Positions 44,692 to 53,793 of a stretch of DNA of 64,000 nt are shown here, in pieces; the stretch's first letter is position 1, and every line of letters begins with the position of its first letter. Source of the stretch: Aestuariivivens sediminicola (lineage in GTDB: Bacteria; Bacteroidota; Bacteroidia; Flavobacteriales; Flavobacteriaceae); NCBI RefSeq assembly GCF_022662015.1, contig NZ_JAKMCM010000003.1, forward strand, positions 372,001 to 436,000. The letters run 5' to 3'. The position numbers and the translations under genes were made by a program. The notes below the pieces were generated by a model that was not told the DNA's origin, searched no databases, and saw only the letters and a program-made list of their open reading frames with translations.

Positions 44692-44722
44692 TTGTGAAAG
44701 CCATAGCTTTGCATTATCTTTG
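44692..44722 (+). promoter_or_regulatory. Bacteroidota-type promoter of the small membrane protein gene
   Basis: TTG at 44692-44694, 20 bases, then exact TATCTTTG at 44715-44722. It rules out starts upstream (the in-frame GTG at 44694 falls inside it) and supports ATG 44751. Confidence 0.8.
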
Positions 44723-44750
44723 CAAAATATCTTTAAAGACAGTACCTATT

Positions 44751-44918
44751 ATGTTTGAATTTGATCAATACTTAGGCTTTTTAGCATTTTTAACCATATT
44801 AACTATAGGTTTTTGGTTAATGATCTTTTTAATCACTTTTGTTATTCCTTATTGGATCGGTGGTTCGTTAATGGAACGATTGAAGGAAATAAAGGAGGCA
44901 AAAAAAGCTAAGAAATAA
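44751..44918 (+). CDS. Small two-helix membrane protein, unknown
   Basis: A 55-residue protein: MFEFDQYLG, then one or two hydrophobic helices (about 9-40, ending VIPYWIGGSLM), and a basic tail KEIKEAKKAKK. The start is fixed by the promoter just upstream, 28 bases before the ATG. Followed by a strong terminator, so it is a single small transcription unit. No family I can name; a membrane-associated regulatory peptide is possible (inference). Confidence 0.7.
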   Translation: MFEFDQYLGFLAFLTILTIGFWLMIFLITFVIPYWIGGSLMERLKEIKEAKKAKK

Positions 44919-44940
44919 GTTTGATATAAAATAAATATAA

Positions 44941-44970
44941 AAAAAGGAAACCCGAAGGTTTCCTTTTTTT
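44941..44970. terminator. Bidirectional terminator
   Basis: Perfect 12-bp stem (44941-44952, 44957-44968), loop CGAA and T residues to 44970. It serves the small gene (+) and the outer-membrane barrel gene (-). Confidence 0.9.
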
Positions 44971-44979
44971 ATAGGTATA

Positions 44980-47394
44980 TTACATTTCCATATCACCTCC
45001 ATCGAAGTTTCTCTGAAAGGTTCTCTTTTTCTTCTGATTAAATCTGTAAGTAAAGGATAAATTATAGGTACGCACGCCTCTGTATCTTATTTCTCTATCA
45101 TTGATAAAATCTTCAGTTTCAACCTGTCCAGTGTATGCCCGTGAATTAAATAAATCACTAATATTAAATGCGAGAGAGGCCTTTTCTTTAAATAAATCTT
45201 TGCTGAACGCAAGATTGGCTGAAAACACCCCATCTCTTCTGTTTTGGGCATCTTCACTGGGACCCCTGTAATTTATATTGGTCTGCCAATCAATCATTCC
45301 GGGTAAAGTGAGCTTATTATTAAGTCGTATGTTCCAGGTTAAGTTTTCAGAATCGAAATTCGTGTCTTCAAAATTGCCTTCTATAATTGAATTGTAAATA
45401 TTGAAGTCGGTATTCACACGCCACTTTCTATTCGGACTGTAAGACAGATTAAATTCCAAACCATAGCGATCCTCTGTCGCTATATTAGCCGGTCCTCTCA
45501 GTATAACAGGTATGGGCTGTCCATCAATATTTACAGTTTCACCGGTTTCCCTGCTTATAAACTTTATAACATTTATGGAATGCTGGTAATATATCGATGA
45601 CGTCAATACAAAATTATTGAATCGATTTAAGTAGCCCAGATCAAATGACCCGGTATAAGTCGGTATTAACCCGGGATTTCCTTGAAATATATTGGTTAAA
45701 CTGCTTCTGTTTGGATACGGATTTAAGAAAAAAGAATATGGTCTTCTTAACCGTCTGTTATATCCAAAAGTCAAACTTTCATTTTCGTCGAATTCGTAGG
45801 TCAAGTTAATGGATGGAAATAATCCGGTAAAATTTCTTTTCTCAAAATCACCCGAAGTGGGTTGGTCCAATGTTAATTGTGTGTTTTCCATGCGAAGCCC
45901 TAGTAAATAAGAAAACTTATTTTTTTTGCTACCAAATTGCATGTAAGCCGCATGAATGTAATTTCGAAAATTAAATACGTTGGTTAAACCTCTGTCTATT
46001 TCGAATTCCCCTGTATTTTCATTCAATAACTCAACTTTGTAATCTGTTACGCTATCGTCATAATCACCGCGGTATCCCATTTCAAACTGACTGTTTTCAC
46101 CAATGGGTAAAACGTAATCCGTTCTCAAGAATATTTTGGAATTGTCCACGAGCTGGGTAAGAATATCCGTATCAATGCCATCCACATTTATTAATGAAAA
46201 TTCATCATTATTATTATCTTCAAACTGGAAATCGAATGTCAATCTATGACCATCATTTTTGAAATCCTTGGTATAATTGAAGGAATACTGTATGTTTTTG
46301 GAGTCATTTAACTGTGGATCCAATCTTAGATTTTCACTTAGGAGATTGCCATTGGAGTCGTATTGCAGCAATCTGTTTGTAGAATTTCGATCGCCACTAT
46401 TATCACTATATACCATGGCCGTCGTAATGGAAGAGGTCTCGTTAATATACCACTCAATCCCCAAGTTGTTGGTAATACCTTTAGAGGTGTCAATCCAATC
46501 TCTTTTTTCGTCATTTACATTGCCACTGTTTTTAAAGGTTGTGTAGGTGTACCATAGACCGGGAGATTCGTTATATCTGTAGGACAAGGTGTTAAATAAA
46601 TTCACCTGACCCGTCCGGAAGTTAATATTTCCTGATACTCCTGCGCGATCCGGATGTCCGACATTGGCCGTGACAGCGCCATTAAGGCCTAACAACTTGC
46701 TTCTTCTTAAGATAATGTTGAGTATACCCGCTGTTCCTTCTGCCTCATATCGCGCGGAGGGTGAGGTTATAACCTCTACCTTTTCAATGGCCTCAGCCGG
46801 TAACTGCTTCAAAGCATCACTGGAATCCAATCCAACCAAACCAGAGGGTTTCCCATTGATTAAAATCCTGACATTCTCGTTTCCACGCAATGCAATATTT
46901 CCTTCGGCATCAACCGAAACAGAGGGCACATTATCCAAAACATCGCTCACATTACCGCCTCTCACAGTCAGGTCCTTACCCACATTATAAATTTTCTTAT
47001 CCAATCTAATTTCGACTGTAGTTCGTTCGGCAATGACTTCTACTTCATCTAAAGATTCGAGGTTGATCGACAGTTCAATCGTTCCCAGATCTATATCGGA
47101 ATCAATCTTTCTATTCTTAAATTCGATTGGGGAGTAGGAGATGTATTCAATTTTTATATTATAGATATCTTCTGATACTTTGATTTCAAAATTACCATTG
47201 ATGTCTGTAATCGTTCCATCCACCATTTTCTGTTTGGTTATACTATAAAATGAAATCGTGGCATATTCGAGAGGCAACTTGTTATCCTTATCTATAACGG
47301 TCCCTTTTACGGTACGGTTTTTATAATTTTCCGGGTCCGCATGAACGGAACTCAAAATAAAGAGAGAAAGGGCAAGGGAGCAGAATATCTTCAT
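44980..47394 (-). CDS. Outer-membrane beta-barrel receptor with carboxypeptidase-like and plug domains
   Basis: An 804-residue TonB-dependent-receptor-like protein: signal peptide (to SVHA, residue 19), a CarboxypepD_reg beta domain (about 28-110, with GTVIDKDNKLPLEYATISFYS), a plug (about 125-230: VPSVSVDAEGNIALRGNENV, then INGKPSG and SPSARYEAEGTAGILNIIL) and a C-terminal barrel of the OMP_b-brl_3 type. It ends GGDMEM. Paralogue of the 852-residue gene just upstream. Ligand unknown. A -7 box (TAATTTTG) lies at 47424-47417. Confidence 0.88.
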   Translation of the reverse strand: MKIFCSLALSLFILSSVHADPENYKNRTVKGTVIDKDNKLPLEYATISFYSITKQKMVDGTITDINGNFEIKVSEDIYNIKIEYISYSPIEFKNRKIDSDIDLGTIELSINLESLDEVEVIAERTTVEIRLDKKIYNVGKDLTVRGGNVSDVLDNVPSVSVDAEGNIALRGNENVRILINGKPSGLVGLDSSDALKQLPAEAIEKVEVITSPSARYEAEGTAGILNIILRRSKLLGLNGAVTANVGHPDRAGVSGNINFRTGQVNLFNTLSYRYNESPGLWYTYTTFKNSGNVNDEKRDWIDTSKGITNNLGIEWYINETSSITTAMVYSDNSGDRNSTNRLLQYDSNGNLLSENLRLDPQLNDSKNIQYSFNYTKDFKNDGHRLTFDFQFEDNNNDEFSLINVDGIDTDILTQLVDNSKIFLRTDYVLPIGENSQFEMGYRGDYDDSVTDYKVELLNENTGEFEIDRGLTNVFNFRNYIHAAYMQFGSKKNKFSYLLGLRMENTQLTLDQPTSGDFEKRNFTGLFPSINLTYEFDENESLTFGYNRRLRRPYSFFLNPYPNRSSLTNIFQGNPGLIPTYTGSFDLGYLNRFNNFVLTSSIYYQHSINVIKFISRETGETVNIDGQPIPVILRGPANIATEDRYGLEFNLSYSPNRKWRVNTDFNIYNSIIEGNFEDTNFDSENLTWNIRLNNKLTLPGMIDWQTNINYRGPSEDAQNRRDGVFSANLAFSKDLFKEKASLAFNISDLFNSRAYTGQVETEDFINDREIRYRGVRTYNLSFTYRFNQKKKRTFQRNFDGGDMEM

Positions 47395-47416
47395 ATGTGA
47401 GATTAAATTTTCGGAA

Positions 47417-47424
47417 CAAAATTA
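47417..47424 (-). promoter_or_regulatory. Promoter -7 box of the 804-residue receptor gene
   Basis: Exact TAnnTTTG (TAATTTTG on the minus strand), 22 bases before the ATG. It suggests this paralogue has its own promoter. Confidence 0.45.
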
Positions 47425-47521
47425 TGAATAAGGCCTATGTGGTACGGTTAAAGAAAAGTTAAATAAAAACTGTGAACATTTACGTAAATAGAAGAGGGCA
47501 TAGCTTCTTCGCCATTTCGTA

Positions 47522-50080
47522 TTACCCCTCGAAGTCCATATCATCATTTCCGCCTCCATTGTTATAATTCGACCGTCCATTACGTTTTTTTTGTTGATTA
47601 AATCGAATTAATAAAGACAAGTTGACCTGACGCTGTCTCCATTGGGATTCACTGTAGCGTTCAAAAAATTCCGTATTGGTTAGGGATTTTCTCTTTCTTG
47701 AATTAAAAACATCTCTAATATTCAAGGAGAGCGTCGCATCATCCTTAAATATTTCTTTACTAACAGCCAGGTCCATGGAAAAAATACCTTCTCTTCGGGT
47801 TTGGGCATTTTCGTATACGCCATTATAATAGGCATTCGTTTGCCAATCTATATCCGACGGTAAGGTTATTTTACTGCTTAACCTGGCAAACCAACTCGTA
47901 TTGCTCGCTCCGTAGTCCACACCATTGAATTCCCCTTCAGTTTTAAACTGGAAAATATTAAAACTCGAATTCAGCCTGAGCCAGTCATTCGGATTGTATA
48001 GAATACCTAATTCACCTCCAGATCTTTCATTAGTCGATAAATTCACAGGAATGGTTCTTATAATATCAATGCCATCTGTCGTTTGTTGTCCTGTATTTTC
48101 TTGTATACGTTCAAAAGAATCGGTTTCGTACTGATAATATACTGAAGTGGACAAGGTTAATTTTTCCCAACGTTTCAAATAGCCGATATCAAAAGCACTT
48201 GAAAACGCCGGATTCAAATTCGGGTTTCCCTGAAAAACAGTGGTTCTACTGGATCGTGTTGGAAATGGATTAATGTACCAGCCTCTGGGTCTGTTTATCC
48301 TTCGATTATAACCCAGTGTAACACTTTCTTCCGAACCCGCATCCGATTCAGCCAAATTATAAATAAGATTCAGGGTAGGGAAGAGGCCCAAATAATTATT
48401 GTCAAATTCAGTATCTATCGGAAAACCAAAAGCCTCAATGAGCTCTGATTCTGTTAATCGCGAATCGATTTTTCCCTTGAGCTGTGTATTTTCCAGTCGC
48501 AGTCCCAATAGAAAAGAGAATTTTCCAATTTTCGTACCGTATTGCGAATAGAGGGCATTGACATTCTCAGAGTAATCAAAACGATTGGATATGGTATCAT
48601 TTATGAAAAAACTACCATCATTAAGATCTTCCTGCTCTAACACATAATCCGTCACGTCATTTTCAAAATCACCTCTATATCCGGCTTCAAACCGGGCGTC
48701 TTCTCCTATTGGAAGCACGTAATCGATTTGAAACAAGGATTCTTTTTCATCTTCCGTTTCTGCTACGAGTTCCTGTTGAAATGGTTCCGGGCTGTTTTGA
48801 CTGGTTACCGTATAGTCTTCATTGATGAATGTGGATTTGTCTTCAGCGCCTTCCCCAAATTGAATATCGGCAGTGAGCTGATGGCCTACTTCATTGAATT
48901 TGGTGATATAATTTAAGGCGAATTGATAATTGTTACCCGCTTCATCCTGTTTTTCCTTTCTCAAGGTGCGTTCTTCGATACTGCCATTATTAAAGCGTTC
49001 ACTATTGTTTCTTATCTCGTCAGCATCTTCACCGTATCGATAGAAGAAATTCCCTGTTATGGACGTTTTCTTAGATAGAAAGTATTCCAATCCTAAACTG
49101 GCATTATAATTCCTGTTCAACCGTGTAACTTTCTGGTCTTCCCTTATTCTTTCAAATTCCGGTGAAATGAGTGTGCCATTATCGTTGATATCAAAATATC
49201 GTGCATCACTGAAACTATTCCTGGGCGCATCGAAATAGCGGTAACCCAAATTTGAAAAAAGATTGAATTTATCGGTACGATAATTAAGACTTGTGGCAAT
49301 ACCTGCGTTGTCAGGGTTTCCCACTGTTAGATTCAAGGATCCATTGAAGCCCAGGGTCTCTTTTTGCCTCAAAATGATATTCAGTATGCCTGCAGTACCT
49401 TCTGCATCATATCTGGCGGAAGGGGAGGTAATGACTTCAACCCGTTCAATGGCTTCGGCCGGCAACTGACTTAAAACCCTGGTATCTCCGAACCCTGCCA
49501 TGGCCGAAGGCTTTCCATTAATCAGTATTCTTACATTTTCATTTCCCCTGAGACTTATAGCGCCTTCGATATCAACCGATACGGATGGAACATTGTTTAA
49601 GGCGTCACTTACAGTACCACCGGCAGTGGTCAGGTCTTTACCTATATTGTATATTTTTTTATCCAGTTTAATTTCAACCGTGGTACGTTCTGCTATGACC
49701 TCGACGGCATCTAAAGCCGCAATATTAAGCTCAAGTGCAACGCTGCCCAAACTCAGGTCTGATTCAATGTTTTGATTTAGGAGTATATAAGGTTTGTATG
49801 AAATATATTCTACTTTTATATCATACACACCCGCCGTTGTAATTAATTCGAAGGCCCCATTGATGTCGGTTATCGTACCATCTACAATTTTTTCTTTCTT
49901 GTGACTGTAAATGGAGACTGTGGCGTATTCAAGCGGCTGTTGTGTTTCCTTATCAAGAACGATACCCGAGATGCTTACTTTTTTAACATTGGATGAGCTG
50001 GTCACTGGATTACTTGGTTGGGCACAGACATTGCCGAAGGAAAATAGAAGTAAAAGTATACCGTAAAAATGTTGATGCAT
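47522..50080 (-). CDS. Outer-membrane beta-barrel receptor, paralogue of the neighbour
   Basis: An 852-residue protein with the same plan: signal peptide (cleavage near VCAQ, residue 21), CarboxypepD_reg domain (about 35-118), plug (about 130-240) and barrel. It shares long near-identical segments with the 804-residue protein (for example VIAERTTVEI, LRGNENVRILINGKPS, SPSARY-EGTAGILNIILR), so the pair arose by duplication. Divergence is greatest in the barrel strands and loops, where ligand specificity lies. Ends in GGGNDDMDFEG. A -7 box (TATTTTTG) is at 50110-50103. Confidence 0.88.
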   Translation of the reverse strand: MHQHFYGILLLLFSFGNVCAQPSNPVTSSSNVKKVSISGIVLDKETQQPLEYATVSIYSHKKEKIVDGTITDINGAFELITTAGVYDIKVEYISYKPYILLNQNIESDLSLGSVALELNIAALDAVEVIAERTTVEIKLDKKIYNIGKDLTTAGGTVSDALNNVPSVSVDIEGAISLRGNENVRILINGKPSAMAGFGDTRVLSQLPAEAIERVEVITSPSARYDAEGTAGILNIILRQKETLGFNGSLNLTVGNPDNAGIATSLNYRTDKFNLFSNLGYRYFDAPRNSFSDARYFDINDNGTLISPEFERIREDQKVTRLNRNYNASLGLEYFLSKKTSITGNFFYRYGEDADEIRNNSERFNNGSIEERTLRKEKQDEAGNNYQFALNYITKFNEVGHQLTADIQFGEGAEDKSTFINEDYTVTSQNSPEPFQQELVAETEDEKESLFQIDYVLPIGEDARFEAGYRGDFENDVTDYVLEQEDLNDGSFFINDTISNRFDYSENVNALYSQYGTKIGKFSFLLGLRLENTQLKGKIDSRLTESELIEAFGFPIDTEFDNNYLGLFPTLNLIYNLAESDAGSEESVTLGYNRRINRPRGWYINPFPTRSSRTTVFQGNPNLNPAFSSAFDIGYLKRWEKLTLSTSVYYQYETDSFERIQENTGQQTTDGIDIIRTIPVNLSTNERSGGELGILYNPNDWLRLNSSFNIFQFKTEGEFNGVDYGASNTSWFARLSSKITLPSDIDWQTNAYYNGVYENAQTRREGIFSMDLAVSKEIFKDDATLSLNIRDVFNSRKRKSLTNTEFFERYSESQWRQRQVNLSLLIRFNQQKKRNGRSNYNNGGGNDDMDFEG

Positions 50081-50102
50081 GGTCAGTTTCTCTGTTAGAC
50101 CA

Positions 50103-50110
50103 CAAAAATA
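50103..50110 (-). promoter_or_regulatory. Promoter -7 box of the 852-residue receptor gene
   Basis: Exact TAnnTTTG (TATTTTTG on the minus strand), 22 bases upstream of the ATG, the same spacing as in front of the neighbouring paralogue. Confidence 0.45.
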
Positions 50111-50224
50111 GGATTTAGTTTAATCACTTCCAGTTAATACTTTGTTAAAAGAATTAGGAATAAGGTTAAACAAAATAAAAACATCATAATTAAGGCTCGT
50201 ATCGCTAAGGCTACTGGATATCCC

Positions 50225-50566
50225 CTAGAAAAGAGACTTTATACGTTCAGGGGGCCTTCCAATGACTCCTTTATCATTATGAATAACAATCGGACGTTCG
50301 ATTAGCTTTGGAAATGCAACCATCGCCTCTATAATTTGATCATCACTGAGCGCCTTTCCCTTGAAGTTAGCTTTCCAGATAGCCTCATTTTTTCTTACCA
50401 GTTCCAAAGGTAGGATCCCCAGGGTGTCAATTATTTTTTCTAATGCTTCAAACGACAAAGGGTCATCCAGGTATTTAACAATTTGAAATGGTTCATTTGA
50501 ATCTTCGAGTATTTGCAAACCTTCACGAGATTTTCTGCATCTTGGGTTGTGGTAAATTGTTATCAT
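50225..50566 (-). CDS. ArsC/Spx-family thioredoxin-fold protein (arsenate reductase-like)
   Basis: A 113-residue protein with HNPRCRKSREG (Cys10 and the CxxS-type loop), a central KYLDDPLSFEALEKII helix and the C-terminal RPIVIHNDKGVIGRPPE, as in ArsC-type reductases. It lacks arsenic-operon neighbours, so arsenate may not be its substrate. Its start overlaps the stop of the HAD gene (ATGA), making it the third gene of the prfB operon. Confidence 0.85.
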   Translation of the reverse strand: MITIYHNPRCRKSREGLQILEDSNEPFQIVKYLDDPLSFEALEKIIDTLGILPLELVRKNEAIWKANFKGKALSDDQIIEAMVAFPKLIERPIVIHNDKGVIGRPPERIKSLF

Positions 50567-51186
50567 GACACTTCAATATTAAATTTTTTCAACTCCTGTT
50601 TTAACTGTCCTGGATTATCAAACTTAATTCCCTTAATGTTCATTTGTCTTGCTGCTTCAACGTTTCTTAGATTATCATCAATAAAAATGGTATGTTCAGG
50701 AGTAAGGTCAAATCGGTTCAAGGTGATGTCGTATATGTCCTTAAATGGTTTTCTGGTTTGTTCTTCTCCTGAAACCACTATGCCTTCAAACCATTGCAGA
50801 AACTCAAATCTATCTAAAGCAATGGGAAAGGTTTCTGCACTCCAATTGGTCAGCGCTACAACCTTGTGTCGCTTCAGATTAATTAATTCCTTTAAAATGG
50901 TTACCGATTCCTCTATGGCGCCTCCCAACATGTCCACCCAGCGTCCGTAGAACATTCTAATCTCATTCTCAAATTCAGGAAACATTGCGACACGATCCTC
51001 AGTGGCTTTTGCCAATGGATAGCCGGCATCTTGATTCTCGTTCCAGTCGTGTGTACAAATGGTGTCAAAAAACCATTGCATTTTTTTTCGGTCATGATCA
51101 AAGACATCAAGAAAGACATATTCCGGATTCCAATCTATGAGCACCCCGCCCAAATCGAATATAACAGCGTCTATCTTGGTCGTCAT
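50563..51186 (-). CDS. HAD family hydrolase
   Basis: A 207-residue haloacid-dehalogenase-like phosphatase. Motif [12 protein letters not shown] (nucleophile Asp11), motif II ALTNWS, motif III Lys in [12 protein letters not shown] and motif [14 protein letters not shown]. The C1 cap is helical, like YihX/YjjG-type sugar-phosphate or nucleotide phosphatases. It overlaps prfB (ATGA at 51183-51186) and ArsC-like (50563-50566). Substrate unknown. Confidence 0.9.
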   Translation of the reverse strand: MTTKIDAVIFDLGGVLIDWNPEYVFLDVFDHDRKKMQWFFDTICTHDWNENQDAGYPLAKATEDRVAMFPEFENEIRMFYGRWVDMLGGAIEESVTILKELINLKRHKVVALTNWSAETFPIALDRFEFLQWFEGIVVSGEEQTRKPFKDIYDITLNRFDLTPEHTIFIDDNLRNVEAARQMNIKGIKFDNPGQLKQELKKFNIEVS

Positions 51187-52293
51187 AAGGTATTGTGATC
51201 TTCTTGTTTTTGTCCCATCATCATAAGATATGCCTTCAGGAAAGCATGTATATCGCCATCCATGACGGCATCGACATTTCCTGTTTCGTAATTGGTGCGA
51301 ACGTCCTTCACCAGTTTATAGGGATGCATGACGTAATTCCTAATTTGACTGCCCCATTCTATTTTCATTTTACTGGCCTCAATATCGTCGCGTTGTTCCA
51401 GTTGTTTTTGTAATTCAATCTCGTAGAGTTGTGATTTTAGCATTTGTAAAGCACGAGCCCTGTTGTCATGTTGGGATCGCGTTTCGGAACACGATATCTG
51501 TATGCCCGTTGGTTTATGGGTTAACTGCACCTTTGTCTCTACTTTGTTAACGTTTTGGCCACCGGCACCACTCGAACGTGCCGTGGTAATTTCAATATCG
51601 GCAGGGTTAATTTCTATTTCTATGGTATCATCCACCAAGGGATACACATAAACAGAGGCAAAGCTCGTGTGCCTTTTGGCATTACTGTCGAACGGCGATA
51701 TACGCACCAATCTGTGCACACCGTTTTCACCCTTTAACCAACCAAATGCAAAATCACCTTCAATTTCAAGGGTCACTGTTTTAATACCGGCTACATCACC
51801 TTCCTGAAAGTTCAATTCTTTCACCTTGAATCCACTTTTCTCAGCATACATAAGATACATGCGCATGAGCATGCTGGCCCAATCACAACTTTCGGTTCCA
51901 CCGGCACCAGCGGTGATCTGTAGTACAGCACTTAAGCTATCCCCATCGCCTGACAACATGTTCTTAAACTCAATATTTTCCAAAAAAGTAGAAGCCTTCT
52001 CAAATTGTTGCTCAACTTCTTCAAGCGACGATTCATCCTCTTTATAAAACTCGTAAAGGACCTCTAAATCTTCTACAAGTGTTTTGACCGTTTCGTAGTC
52101 TTCTACCCATTTTTTCTTTACCCTAAGCGACTTCATAATAGCTTCTGCCTCTTTCGAGTCATTCCAGAAATCGGGATCGAAGGTCTGTTCTTCTTCGTTT
52201 TGAATTTCTATGAGCTTCGCATCTATGTCAAAGATAGTGCCTTAGTTTGTCAAGGCGGGTATTAAGGGTCTTTATCTGATCTGAAGTTATCAT
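51183..52293 (-). CDS. prfB: Peptide chain release factor 2, needing a programmed +1 frameshift
   Basis: The release factor for UAA and UGA codons. The main frame (51183-52136) is only 317 residues and lacks the N-terminus. Reading from ATG 52293 gives 21 codons ([21 protein letters not shown]), then an in-frame UGA at 52230-52228. The sequence CTTTGAC at 52233-52227 is the classic RF2 slippery site: sliding +1 over CTT gives [10 protein letters not shown] and continues in the main frame, total 369 residues. An AGG at an E. coli-like spacing precedes it. GGQ lies at 244-246 and SPF at 199-201 of the joined protein. Followed by coupled HAD and ArsC-like genes. Confidence 0.95.
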
Positions 52294-52311
52294 TGGCCAG
52301 TTTATTTTGAG

Positions 52312-52319
52312 CAAAAATA
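52312..52319 (-). promoter_or_regulatory. Promoter -7 box of prfB
   Basis: Exact TAnnTTTG (TATTTTTG on the minus strand), 18 bases before the ATG at 52293. This placement independently supports the upstream start used in the frameshift reading. Confidence 0.5.
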
Positions 52320-52387
52320 GGATTTATCGAAGGAGGAGAAAATAAATTTAGGTATAATTTTATAGCTTTACATTCAAAACTAAAAAA

Positions 52388-53416
52388 ATGACCATCGACC
52401 TTCGAAGTGATACGGTAACAAAGCCATCGACCGAAATGCTTAATGCCATGATGGCGGCAAAAGTAGGAGATGATGTGTTTAGAGAAGACCCCACGGTCAG
52501 GGAATTAGAAGAGCGCGTAGCTGCGCTGTTTGGCATGGACAGGGCGCTGTTTTTTCCAAGTGGAACCATGGCAAATCAGACTGCCATTAAATTGCACACC
52601 CAGCCGGGCGAGCAACTGATTTGCGATAAATACGCACATGTATATAATTACGAATCCGGAGGCCTTTCGTTCAACAGTGGCGTGTCCTGCAAATTGATTG
52701 ATGGAGAGAAGGGGATGTTTACTGCGCAACAGGTTTCTGACGCCATCAATCCGTCTGAATACTGGTACGCCAAAACAAGCATGGTTGAAATTGAAAACAC
52801 CACAAACAAAGGAGGAGGGGCTTGCTGGGATTTTCAGGAAATTTTGAATATCAAGGAAGTTTGCATCAGGCATGACCTTCGATTTCACCTTGATGGCGCA
52901 CGAATATGGAATGCTTTGGTGGCCAAAAATGAATCGGCAAGACAATACGGCGACATTTTTGATAGTATTTCGGTTTGTTTTAGCAAGGGATTGGGTTGTC
53001 CTGTCGGTTCTATTTTGTTGGGTGATGAAGTGAAGATGCAACAGGCGCTTAGGATACGAAAGGTTTTCGGTGGTAACATGCGACAAGCAGGTTATTTGGC
53101 CGCGGCAGCACTGTATGCTTTGGACAACAATATGGAACGACTGGCAGAAGACCATCGTAAAGCGAAAGAAATCGGAGCGGCTCTGGGGCGTCTTCCGGTG
53201 GTTAAAACCATTGATCCCATAGAGACCAATATTGTGATTTTTGAATTAAAAGATACTATTGATGAATTGGAATTTATAAAACTATTAGACAGTCAGAAGG
53301 TTCAAATTATCGCTATGGGAGGAGGAAAGCTAAGAATGGTTACCCATTTAGATTACACCCAGACCATGCATGAGCGCTTATTGGCCATCCTAAGCACCAT
53401 TACTTTTGATACCTAG
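52388..53416 (+). CDS. Low-specificity threonine aldolase-type PLP enzyme
   Basis: A 342-residue fold-type I PLP enzyme that splits threonine/allo-threonine to glycine and acetaldehyde. N-terminal LRSDTVTKPS and VGDDVFREDPTV are typical; FPSGTMANQTAI forms the cofactor phosphate site; HLDGARIWNA and FSKGLGCPVGS carry the PLP aspartate and Schiff-base lysine (Lys near 201). ATG at 52388. Convergent with YbaB, five bases apart. Beta-eliminating lyase family annotation also applies. Confidence 0.93.
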   Translation: MTIDLRSDTVTKPSTEMLNAMMAAKVGDDVFREDPTVRELEERVAALFGMDRALFFPSGTMANQTAIKLHTQPGEQLICDKYAHVYNYESGGLSFNSGVSCKLIDGEKGMFTAQQVSDAINPSEYWYAKTSMVEIENTTNKGGGACWDFQEILNIKEVCIRHDLRFHLDGARIWNALVAKNESARQYGDIFDSISVCFSKGLGCPVGSILLGDEVKMQQALRIRKVFGGNMRQAGYLAAAALYALDNNMERLAEDHRKAKEIGAALGRLPVVKTIDPIETNIVIFELKDTIDELEFIKLLDSQKVQIIAMGGGKLRMVTHLDYTQTMHERLLAILSTITFDT

Positions 53417-53421
53417 CAGGA

Positions 53422-53745
53422 TCATTTAAATAGGTCCATACCCGGGATGTCCGGCATGCCCTCCTTAGCAACAGATGCGAGCTCGGTTTCATTTATCTTT
53501 GTGGCCTTTTCAATGGCCTTATTCAAAGTAATAATTAAATAGTCCTCCAATTGTTCCTTATCTTGTAATAGTGCATCACTTATGTCGATGCTTTTTAGCG
53601 TTCTGTTCGCGGTCAATGTAACTTTTAGTTTACCATCGGTAGTCATTTCATCAATTAAAACCGTTTCCAGGCGCTTTCTGGTTTCGTCTACTTTTTGTTG
53701 GGTTTCTTTGAGCTTACCCATCATTTTCATCATTTCTCCAAACAT
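53422..53745 (-). CDS. YbaB/EbfC family nucleoid-associated protein
   Basis: A 107-residue DNA-binding protein. The [27 protein letters not shown] opening helix, followed by a three-stranded sheet ([14 protein letters not shown]) and a long C-terminal helix, is the YbaB fold; it forms tweezers-like dimers. In many bacteria it is linked to dnaX/recR, but not here. Interlocked downstream (five bases) with the aldolase gene. Very sure of family. Confidence 0.92.
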   Translation of the reverse strand: MFGEMMKMMGKLKETQQKVDETRKRLETVLIDEMTTDGKLKVTLTANRTLKSIDISDALLQDKEQLEDYLIITLNKAIEKATKINETELASVAKEGMPDIPGMDLFK

Positions 53746-53793
53746 AATTGTTCTTTTATTATTAAATTCACAAATTTACCATAATCAGCCGAA

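Noticed and set aside
50225-50566. Arsenic resistance operon
   Set aside because: The ArsC-fold gene is coupled to prfB and a HAD phosphatase; no arsB, arsR or acr3 is near. General thiol-redox function is as likely.
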